Source of the DNA: Azospirillum cavernae
GTDB taxonomy: Bacteria > Pseudomonadota > Alphaproteobacteria > Azospirillales > Azospirillaceae
Assembly (NCBI RefSeq): GCF_003590795.1
Contig: NZ_QYUL01000003.1
Location: 186,001 to 250,000, forward strand
Reading direction: 5' to 3'
DNA length: 64,000 nucleotides
The notes beneath the pieces were generated by a model. It did not search any database. It was not told where the DNA came from and worked only from the letters and a program-made list of their open reading frames with translations. The translations under genes were made by a program, and so were the position numbers. The first letter of the stretch is position 1. Each line of letters starts with the position of its first letter. Below, one piece after another: positions 57,187 through 64,000 of the stretch.

Positions 57187-58832
57187 GCCGCACCCCCTTG
57201 CGGGACAACAAGTTCGCTCAAACGGCCTTCCTCCATGTGCAGGCGGCGGTCGGCGACGTCGAAATAATGATCGTCATGGGTGACGGCGATGATGGTCAGG
57301 CCGCGCCGTTTCAGCTCAGGCACGATCTCGCGGTAGAATTTCAGGCGGAAATGCGGATCTTGATCGGCGGCCCATTCGTCGAGGATCAGGATCGGCTTTT
57401 TCTCCAGAATGGCGGCGACCAGCCCCAGCCGCTTGCGCTGTCCGGCGGACAGGTCGCGCCGCCCAAAACGGTCGCCTTCCACAGCGGTGACGCGCTCCAT
57501 CTCCATCCAGCGCATCAGGGCGTCGGCCTCGGCCCGGTCGGGGCGATCCATGCCGTAGAGGCGGGCGAACAGGTGGAAATCGGCGAAGACGGTGGCCATC
57601 AGGGCGCGGTAGGCCGTCTGACGGCCCGGCCCGATGTCCACGCCATCCACCGTCAACCGCCCGCGCAAGGGGTGATAGAGGCCGGTCAGCAGCTTGATGA
57701 AGGTTGATTTGCCCGACCCATTGCCGCCGGTGACGAAAATCGTCTCGCCGCGCCGGATGGTCAGGTCGAAGGGGCCGACGGCGAAGCTTTGCTCCCCCGC
57801 CGGGGCGGGAAAGGCGAATTCGATCCCTTCCAGGCGGATCTCCTGGAAATCCTCGGGCACCGGCAAGGGCGGGGCGCTGGCCCCGGGTTCGGCCAGCCCG
57901 TCCAACTGGCTTTCCAGCTCGATCATGCGCCCGGCGGCAGAATCCGCCGCGCCCATCACCGCCATCGACTGCATCAGGCCGAACACCGGCGAGGCCATGA
58001 ACAGGATCGCCGCCGTCACCTTCACCACCTCCTGCCCGAAGGCGGACGAGTAGTTGGGCACGACGAAGACCACCATGCCCAGCATCATGTTGAAGGCGGT
58101 TTCGCCAAAGACGAACTGTTGCCAGCCGTGGAGATGCACCTCGTTGCGGGCGGTGGTGGTGGTCGCCGACACACGGTCGAAGGTGGCGTTGAGGTCGCGG
58201 CTGCGGGCGCTGTTCAGCCGTTGTTCCTTGAAGCCGTCGAACAGGTCCGACACGCTTTCAAACAGACCGGCCTCCTGGGCGTTCAACGCCTCCTGCCGTT
58301 CGTTCAGCGCCTGGCCCAGCCGGGTGTAGCTGACCGCGCCGACGGCCATCAGCGCGCCGATCAGCAGGAAGGCCAAGGGCGACAGGATGGCGATGTAAAC
58401 CAGCACCGCGACGATCATCAGGGCCGAGCGCAGCGACAACGCCAGAAACTGCGAATTCATCGAAATGACTTGGCAGCTCTGGGTGATGCTCTCGAACAGC
58501 GGGGTTTCGCCAAAGCGCTCCAGCTTCCACAGATCGGCGTGGCGCAGCCGGTCGAGCAGCCGCATGCGCAGGCCGTCGATGGCCTCCTCGATGTCGGCCC
58601 CCATGCGGGCGACCATCCAGCTTTCCGACGCGGTGTAGAGCAGCACGCAGACGACGAACAGCGCCGCCATCCACAGATTGACGACGTCGTTCTTGTTGTC
58701 GGCGATCTGCTGCGCCGCCTTGTTGACGACGGCCAGCACCACGGCGCTGCTGAGCGCCGAGGCCGCCGCGCCGACCACCAGACGCCGCAACGGCAGCGGC
58801 CCCAACCGGGCCAGCAACAGCGCGACGTTCAT
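57183..58832 (-). CDS. Cyclic-peptide-type ABC exporter, membrane-ATPase half-transporter (first of two)
   Basis: 549 residues with the same layout: six helices, Walker A TGGNGSGKST, signature LSAGQRKRLGLV and Walker B ILILDEWAADQDP. GGAGG lies six bases before the ATG. It starts 42 bases after the NRPS stop. It and the downstream exporter are similar along their length and overlap by four bases, so a heterodimer is likely, whereas PvdE and SyrD are normally single homodimeric genes. Confidence 0.9.
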   Translation of the reverse strand: MNVALLLARLGPLPLRRLVVGAAASALSSAVVLAVVNKAAQQIADNKNDVVNLWMAALFVVCVLLYTASESWMVARMGADIEEAIDGLRMRLLDRLRHADLWKLERFGETPLFESITQSCQVISMNSQFLALSLRSALMIVAVLVYIAILSPLAFLLIGALMAVGAVSYTRLGQALNERQEALNAQEAGLFESVSDLFDGFKEQRLNSARSRDLNATFDRVSATTTTARNEVHLHGWQQFVFGETAFNMMLGMVVFVVPNYSSAFGQEVVKVTAAILFMASPVFGLMQSMAVMGAADSAAGRMIELESQLDGLAEPGASAPPLPVPEDFQEIRLEGIEFAFPAPAGEQSFAVGPFDLTIRRGETIFVTGGNGSGKSTFIKLLTGLYHPLRGRLTVDGVDIGPGRQTAYRALMATVFADFHLFARLYGMDRPDRAEADALMRWMEMERVTAVEGDRFGRRDLSAGQRKRLGLVAAILEKKPILILDEWAADQDPHFRLKFYREIVPELKRRGLTIIAVTHDDHYFDVADRRLHMEEGRLSELVVPQGGAA

Positions 58833-58874
58833 CGCGCGGCCTCCGAGGCGGCGTGGCCCCGTTTGCGCGCCCTA

Positions 58875-61800
58875 TCACCCATTGACCGCATCCAACCAGC
58901 TCCGCAGACACTCCGCCAATTCGTCCAGCCAGGGCTTGACCAGCATTTGACCGTGGGTGCCTTCCATCCAGCGGAGAGTCACCCCGCCCGACGGCAACGG
59001 CCCCCAGCCGTTCAGCGGGTCGCCGGACACGCCGGGCGCCTGCTTGGTCTCGACCTTCGGACGAACGAGCAGCAGCTTGCCATCGAAGCCGCGCGGGCGA
59101 TAGCGCACGGCGGCCAAGCCGTTGTTTTGGAACAGCGCCATCAGGCGGCGCATCCCGGCGCGGTCCATGCCGTCGGGCAGGAAATGGCCGCCTTTGCCGC
59201 GTTCCAGGATCAAGTCGAGCCGCTGTTCGGGCGTCAGCGGGCGCAGGGTTTCGGCGTCGAACAGGCCCATTTCGTCGAACAGGGCGGCCAGATAGTCCGA
59301 CTCGTCCTTGCGCAGCAGGTCGCGCACCACGTCGGGAATCGCCACGCCGTCCAGCACGGCCACGGCGCGGACGTCCACGCCCGCGCGCTGCAACTGGCAA
59401 GCCGCCTCCCACGCCAGCAAGCCGCCGAAGCTCCAGCCCGCCACCGCCACCGGCCCGTCGGGAACGACGCTCTTGGTGGCGGCCAGATAGGCGGCGACCA
59501 TCGCCTCGACCGAGGCGTGGAGCGGCTGGCCTTCCTCCAGGCCATAGCTTTGCACCATGTAGACCGGCTGGTCGGGGCCAAGCGCCTCGGCCAACTCGCG
59601 GTAACACAGCACGTTGCCGCCGACCGGGTGGAAGCACAGCAGCGGCACGCGGGCGCCGCCCGCGTTGACGGCGACGACCGGATGCCAGTCCGACGCGTCG
59701 CCGCGCCGTTCGATCAACGCCGCCATGCTGGCGATTGTCGGGCTGGTGAACAGCTCGGCCAGCGGCAGGCGGACGCCGAACTCCTGTTCCGCCGCCGCCA
59801 GCAGCCGCACCGCCAGCACGCTGTGACCGCCCATGGCGAAGAAATCATCCTCGCCATCCTCCACCGGGATCTCAAGGATGCGGGTCCACAGCGCCGCCAG
59901 CCGCTTTTCGGCGTCGGTGGCGAGCGGGCGGCGGGTCCGGTTGGGGCGGGCGTTGAGTTCGGCGGGCGGCGGCAGGCGGCGCTCGTCGAGCTTGCCGTTC
60001 GCCGTCATCGGCAAATCGTCGATGGCGACCAGCCAGGACGGGATCATCCAGGCGGGCATGGCGGCGTCCAGATCGGCGCGCGCCTGCGTCGGGTCAAAAC
60101 CCGGACGCGGCACGACATAGGCGACAAGCAGTTTGTCGCCGTCGCCGCGCGGGTCGGCGGCGACCACGGCGACGCGCCCAACCAGCGGATGGGCGGCGAG
60201 CTTGGCCTCCACCTCGCCCAACTCGACGCGGTAGCCGCGAATCTTGACCTGCCGGTCCTCGCGCCCCAGGAATTGCAGCAGCCCGTTCGACAGACGGCGG
60301 GCCATGTCGCCGGTGCGATACCAGCGTCCCCCGGCCTCGTCGGTGACGAAGCGGCTGGCGGTTTGCGCCGCGTCGTTCAGATAACCGCGCGCCAGCCCGC
60401 GCCCGCCGATGCGGATTTCGCCCGGCATGCCGTCCGGCACCGGCCGCCCGGCGCCATCGGTCAGGTTGACCAGGATGTTGTCGAGCGGCAGGCCGATGGG
60501 CGGGGGCAGATGCTCGGCCCAATTGACGGCGGTCATGATGTGCTGGGTGGCGCAGACGCAGCTTTCGGTCGGGCCATATTGGTTGACGATTTTCAGATCG
60601 CCGTGGGCGGGCAGGCTGTAGAGGCGACGCAGCATCTCCGCCTTTACCGGCTCGCCGCCCAAAATGGCCAGCCGGACCGACGTCGCCGTTCCGCTGTCGT
60701 GCCAGTGATCGACCAGCATGGCGAACAGGCTGGGGGTGCCGTCGCAGACGTCCAGCCCGTGCGCCTCGATGAAGGCGTGCAGGCGGGCGGGGTCGCGGCG
60801 CGTCTCTTCGCCGGGGATGTGCAGGGCGTGGCCATTCAGCAGCGCCGTGCCGATGGAGTGCATCGACCCGTCGAAGGCGAAGGCGAAAATGCAGTTCAGC
60901 GCCAGTTGATCGCCCTGTCCCAGCGGCTCATACAGAGTCCGTTCGATGGCGTCGGCCAGATTGACCAGCGGGGCGTGTTCGACCAGGACGCCCTTGGGCG
61001 TTCCCGTGGTGCCGCTGGTGAAGATGACGTATGCGCCCTGGTCGGGCGTGATCGTGACGGCGGGCGGGCTGTCCGACAGGCTGTCGAGCGCGCGGCGCCC
61101 GTCGAGATGGCGGCATGGCTGCGCGCCCTCGCCCCGGCCATCCAGGCGGATGACCAGATCGAAGCCGTAGGGGGCCGGGTCGAAGCCCGGCGCGTCGATG
61201 GCGGAGAATTCCAGCGAGGGCTTTTCCGCCCGCTTGGCCGCCCAATCGCGGAAGAAGGCGGGGGGAACGAAGAAATCGTCGCTGAAATCCAGGCGCGTCG
61301 CGTAGCCCTGCCCGGCGTGGTCGCGGGCGAAGGCGGCCAGATCGGCGAGATAATCGTCCTTGCGCTCCAGATTCCACAGGCTGCCGAGGAACAGCGACCC
61401 GCCCGGCGCCAGCAGCGTCACCGCCTTGTCGAGAATGTCGGCGAGATAGCCGAAGCCGGGGAAGCTTTCGATCACGCTGTTGAAGACGATCAGATCCAGG
61501 CTGCCCGGCTCCAACAGGTCGATGTCGTGCGAGGTCAGATGACGCCCGGCGACGTGGGTCAGCCCCAGCTTGCGGGCGTTGGCCTCCACCCGCTCGGCGT
61601 TCAGGCGGCTGATGTCGGACGCGATGTAGGATCCGCACAGCGGCGCGACGTGCCGCATGGTGAAGCCTGACGCGCAACCGACCTCCAGCACCCGCGACGA
61701 CGGGGTGAGAAGCGGCGCGGTCTTGGCCCGCGCGTTGGCGCCGAAGGCGGCCAGCGCCTCGCCCGGAATCGGCAGCCCGGTGAAGGCGCTTTTCCAGCCG

Positions 61801-62378
61801 CCCGCCCCGGCGTCGTCGGCTTGCTCCCCGGCCAGATGGTCCCACAGCTCGGTGGACATCATCACGCCCGGCGCTTCGATCACCCGCTCGGCGTCGTCAG
61901 CGTCCAGGCACAGGCCGTGGCGCAGGGTCGGGCAGCGCCATTGCAGGCTGCGCAGGTCGCCCAGCGCGGCGGCCTCGGTGACGACGGCCTCGACCCCGGC
62001 GGCGTCGATCAGGGCGCGACGGCGGCTGAGCGGTTGGGTGGGGTCGAGCGGGACATAGACGCAGCCCGCCTTCATGACCCCGACCATGGCGGCGAGCGCG
62101 CCGCGCTGGCGGCCCATCATCACGCCGACGCGGGTTTCGCGCGCCAGCCCCTCGCGGGTCAGCCATTGGGCGATGCGGTTGGACCACAGGTCGAGCGCGC
62201 GGTAGCTGGTCGATCCAACCTCATCCACCAGGGCCGGGGCGTCGGGACGCCGGGCGGCCCAGGCGGCGACGCGCGAGACGATGGTGTCGGTCGATGGGGC
62301 GCTGGCGGCGGCGGTCAACGGAACGGGGGCCGCCGTCGGCTTGGCGCTGGCGTCAAAGACGAAATCGGCGATCCTCAT
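58875..62378 (-). CDS. Non-ribosomal peptide synthetase module: A(with inserted methyltransferase)-PCP-TE
   Basis: 1167 residues, no condensation domain. The adenylation domain begins near residue 30; motif A2 is MKAGCVYVPLDP (about 102), but motif A3 (TSGTTGTPKG) appears only near 450. The 270-residue insert between them carries a SAM-binding motif VLEVGCASG (about 230) followed by YIASDIS, so it is a methyltransferase placed between A2 and A3. A4 FAFDGS, A5 NQYGPTE and A10 NGKLD (Lys near 792) follow. The carrier protein has its phosphopantetheine Ser in MGGHS (about 850); a type I thioesterase ends the protein (Ser in GWSFGG near 980, His in GTHGQ near 1140). By family knowledge, inserts at this spot methylate the side chain of the loaded amino acid. 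The ATG overlaps the stop of the upstream NRPS. A hand-read specificity code (D-G-H-D-I-G-Q-V-C-K) is tentative and matched no code I know. Confidence 0.9.
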   Translation of the reverse strand: MRIADFVFDASAKPTAAPVPLTAAASAPSTDTIVSRVAAWAARRPDAPALVDEVGSTSYRALDLWSNRIAQWLTREGLARETRVGVMMGRQRGALAAMVGVMKAGCVYVPLDPTQPLSRRRALIDAAGVEAVVTEAAALGDLRSLQWRCPTLRHGLCLDADDAERVIEAPGVMMSTELWDHLAGEQADDAGAGGWKSAFTGLPIPGEALAAFGANARAKTAPLLTPSSRVLEVGCASGFTMRHVAPLCGSYIASDISRLNAERVEANARKLGLTHVAGRHLTSHDIDLLEPGSLDLIVFNSVIESFPGFGYLADILDKAVTLLAPGGSLFLGSLWNLERKDDYLADLAAFARDHAGQGYATRLDFSDDFFVPPAFFRDWAAKRAEKPSLEFSAIDAPGFDPAPYGFDLVIRLDGRGEGAQPCRHLDGRRALDSLSDSPPAVTITPDQGAYVIFTSGTTGTPKGVLVEHAPLVNLADAIERTLYEPLGQGDQLALNCIFAFAFDGSMHSIGTALLNGHALHIPGEETRRDPARLHAFIEAHGLDVCDGTPSLFAMLVDHWHDSGTATSVRLAILGGEPVKAEMLRRLYSLPAHGDLKIVNQYGPTESCVCATQHIMTAVNWAEHLPPPIGLPLDNILVNLTDGAGRPVPDGMPGEIRIGGRGLARGYLNDAAQTASRFVTDEAGGRWYRTGDMARRLSNGLLQFLGREDRQVKIRGYRVELGEVEAKLAAHPLVGRVAVVAADPRGDGDKLLVAYVVPRPGFDPTQARADLDAAMPAWMIPSWLVAIDDLPMTANGKLDERRLPPPAELNARPNRTRRPLATDAEKRLAALWTRILEIPVEDGEDDFFAMGGHSVLAVRLLAAAEQEFGVRLPLAELFTSPTIASMAALIERRGDASDWHPVVAVNAGGARVPLLCFHPVGGNVLCYRELAEALGPDQPVYMVQSYGLEEGQPLHASVEAMVAAYLAATKSVVPDGPVAVAGWSFGGLLAWEAACQLQRAGVDVRAVAVLDGVAIPDVVRDLLRKDESDYLAALFDEMGLFDAETLRPLTPEQRLDLILERGKGGHFLPDGMDRAGMRRLMALFQNNGLAAVRYRPRGFDGKLLLVRPKVETKQAPGVSGDPLNGWGPLPSGGVTLRWMEGTHGQMLVKPWLDELAECLRSWLDAVNG

Positions 62379-64000
62379 TCGGCGGCATCCTTGTTTGCGT
62401 GGTTCACAACCATCGAGGCGAATTGCTCCAGATAGGCCAGCCAGCGTTCCGCCGTGGCCCGGTCGAACAGGTCGGTGTCGTATTCCAGGGTCAGCGTGCC
62501 GCCGTCGCGCCGTTCGGTCAGGAACAGCAGCAGATCATGCTTGGCGGTCGGCGTGCGGATCGCCTCTTCCAAGGCCCCGCCAAAGGCCGGATCGACCGGG
62601 CGCCCGCCGCCGAACAGGCGGTCGCCCAGCGCGTCGGCGCAGGCCGCGTCGGCGTCCAGATCCTCAAAGCGCTGATACTCGAACACCACGTTGATGAGCG
62701 GCTGGCGGTTGGCGACGCGGCGGGGGGCGACGCTGCGGACCAGCAGATCGAACGGGAAGTCGCGATGGTCCATCGCCGCCATCATCGCGGCGTGGACCTG
62801 ATCGACCAGCGCCCCGAACTCCGTCTCGTCGCCGATGCGCACGCGCAGCGGCAGGACGTTGACGAAGAAGCCGATCAACCCCTCCACCTCGGCCCGGTCG
62901 CGCCCGGCGACGCCGAAGCCGATCACCAGATCGCCCTGGCGGGTCAGGCGGTAGAGCAGCCCGGCGAACATCGCCAAGGCGGTTGACGCGCTGGACGCCC
63001 CGCGCTGGCGGGCGTAGGCGGCCAAGCCCTGGGTCAGCGCGGCGGGCAGGCTGCGGCTGATGGTGTCGCCCCGGTGCGATTGCACCGCCGGGGCCGGACG
63101 GTCGGCGGGCAGCGCGACGCTGTCCGGCGCGTCCGACAGGATCGAGCGCCAATGGCGGGCGGCGTCGGTCCAGTCGCGGCGGTTCTGCCACACCGCGAAA
63201 TCGCGGTAGGCCACCGGCAGGGCGGGCAGCGGGGCCAGCGCGTCGCCGCCGGGACGGGCGGCGCGGTACAGCCTGCTCAACTCGCGCAGCAGGATGCGCG
63301 ACGACCAGCCGTCGCCGACGATGTGGTGCAGCACCAGCAGGACCAACCAGCCTTCGCCGTCACCCGGAAGATCGTTGTTCGGGTCGAGAAGGCTGGCCCC
63401 CATGCGGATGGCGCGGGCGCGCAGCAGCGGCGGCGCGGCGAGGTCGAAGGGGGTGGCCGCTTCGCGCCGGGCCAGACGCAGGCTTTCGCCGCGCGGGTCG
63501 GGGCTGGCCGACAGGTCGTCCACCGCCAGGGGCGGCACGGCGCTGGCGGCGACGCGCTGGCGGATCGCCCCGTCCTCTTCGATGAAGCCGGTGCGCAGAG
63601 TCTCGTGACGCTCCGTCAGGCGGGTCAGCGCCGTCCGCAGCGCGTCGAGATCGAGCGGCCCACCGAAGGGCAGGGCGAAGGTGATGTTGTAGGCGGCCCC
63701 GCCCCCGGCGGATTCCCCCTCCATCCGGCTGGCCAGATAGAGCCGCGCCTGGGCGTGGCTGGCCGGGTGGCTGGGGGCGTCGGGAACCGGAACGATGTCG
63801 TCGCTGGCCTCGGCGTCGTCGTCGATCAGGGCGGCCAGACCGGCGACGGTCGGGGCGGCGAAGAAGCCGCGCATCGACAGCCGCACCCCGGTCGCCTGGG
63901 CGATGCGGTTCACCACCTTGATCGCCAGCAGCGAATGACCGCCAAGATCGAGGAAATTGGCGTCGCGGTCGGCGATTTTGCGCCCAAACACCTCGCTGAA
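62375..64000 (-). CDS. Non-ribosomal peptide synthetase, C-terminal PCP-C part (5' part beyond window edge)
   Basis: The visible 541 codons are the end of a larger protein. They show a carrier protein (Ser in LGGHSLLAI) and then a full condensation domain: SHAQARLYL (C1), RHETLRTGF (C2), active-site HHIVGDGW (C3), GFFVNVLPLRVRI (C5) and FPFDLLV (C6-C7). The protein ends with the condensation domain, so it must hand its peptide to the loose A-PCP-TE protein encoded next, with a four-base ATGA overlap between the genes. Upstream domains and any tailoring genes are outside the window. Confidence 0.92.
   Translation of the reverse strand, partial: FSEVFGRKIADRDANFLDLGGHSLLAIKVVNRIAQATGVRLSMRGFFAAPTVAGLAALIDDDAEASDDIVPVPDAPSHPASHAQARLYLASRMEGESAGGGAAYNITFALPFGGPLDLDALRTALTRLTERHETLRTGFIEEDGAIRQRVAASAVPPLAVDDLSASPDPRGESLRLARREAATPFDLAAPPLLRARAIRMGASLLDPNNDLPGDGEGWLVLLVLHHIVGDGWSSRILLRELSRLYRAARPGGDALAPLPALPVAYRDFAVWQNRRDWTDAARHWRSILSDAPDSVALPADRPAPAVQSHRGDTISRSLPAALTQGLAAYARQRGASSASTALAMFAGLLYRLTRQGDLVIGFGVAGRDRAEVEGLIGFFVNVLPLRVRIGDETEFGALVDQVHAAMMAAMDHRDFPFDLLVRSVAPRRVANRQPLINVVFEYQRFEDLDADAACADALGDRLFGGGRPVDPAFGGALEEAIRTPTAKHDLLLFLTERRDGGTLTLEYDTDLFDRATAERWLAYLEQFASMVVNHANKDAAE

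Noticed and set aside
57789-61670. A 1293-codon open frame on the plus strand opposite the NRPS and exporter genes
   Set aside because: Antisense shadow of two well-supported genes; the composition (His, Gln, Arg, Gly) is not protein-like and no start site is evident.

Overview
The window is a 64 kb piece of a GC-rich chromosome from an alphaproteobacterium, most likely a member of the Rhodospirillales (Azospirillum-like). This rests on the codon bias, the branched-chain amino acid operon that ends in a DUF6867 gene, a CrbS/CrbR-type two-component pair, chemoreceptors next to metabolic genes, and the overall family mix. No rRNA, confident tRNA, CRISPR array, insertion sequence or prophage was seen. 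Both ends cut through genes.

Region by region. 1-7.6 kb: an MdtABC-type RND efflux operon on the minus strand, one membrane-fusion protein plus two tandem permeases, the second clipped by the left edge. 7.7-11.3 kb: a compact minus-strand operon of a VTT (DedA-like) membrane domain fused to an ATP-grasp domain, a DUF1345 membrane protein and a serine beta-lactamase-fold hydrolase. 11.5-12.8 kb: glutaryl-CoA dehydrogenase with a clear terminator. 12.8-14.5 kb: a chemoreceptor. 14.8-19.2 kb: livH-livM-livG-livF plus a DUF6867 gene, preceded by about 790 bases of hairpin-rich non-coding DNA. 20.0-21.8 kb: alanine dehydrogenase and a divergent Lrp-type regulator. 21.9-24.5 kb: a second chemoreceptor and a polar amino acid binding protein. 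25.1-27.4 kb: an MmgE/PrpD protein and a methyltransferase. 27.9-31.9 kb: a degenerate receiver/DUF3369/HD-GYP protein convergent with a SulP-STAS-cNMP fusion. 32.4-37.0 kb: an aspartate ammonia-lyase-family gene followed by a complete polar amino acid ABC importer. 37.0-38.9 kb: a short-chain dehydrogenase and an HSL-type esterase. 39.1-44.1 kb: a small hypothetical gene, then the CrbS/CrbR-like pair. 44.3-45.3 kb: an AT-rich insert with an HNH nuclease. 45.3-51.1 kb: dinB, a hybrid histidine kinase and an orphan hypF. 51.2-54.6 kb: a secreted helical-barrel protein, an SPFH protein with a small membrane partner, and a DUF697 protein. 54.8 kb to the right edge: a minus-strand non-ribosomal peptide locus (type II thioesterase, two cyclic-peptide-type ABC exporters, an NRPS with a methyltransferase inside its adenylation domain and a terminal thioesterase, and the C-terminal end of an upstream NRPS).

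Taken together, much of the window deals with uptake and catabolism of amino acids and short acids: Liv importer, two polar amino acid binding proteins, alanine dehydrogenase with Lrp, an aspartase-like enzyme, glutaryl-CoA dehydrogenase, and a sensor pair whose relatives control acetate use. Chemotaxis receptors and signalling proteins lie between these genes. The right end is a secondary-metabolite locus whose exporter type (PvdE/SyrD-like) suggests a siderophore or cyclic lipopeptide; the product cannot be read from this window. The features most worth following are the NRPS with an interrupted adenylation domain, the VTT-ATP-grasp operon, the doubly degenerate HD-GYP protein, the AT-rich HNH island and the structured non-coding block upstream of livH.
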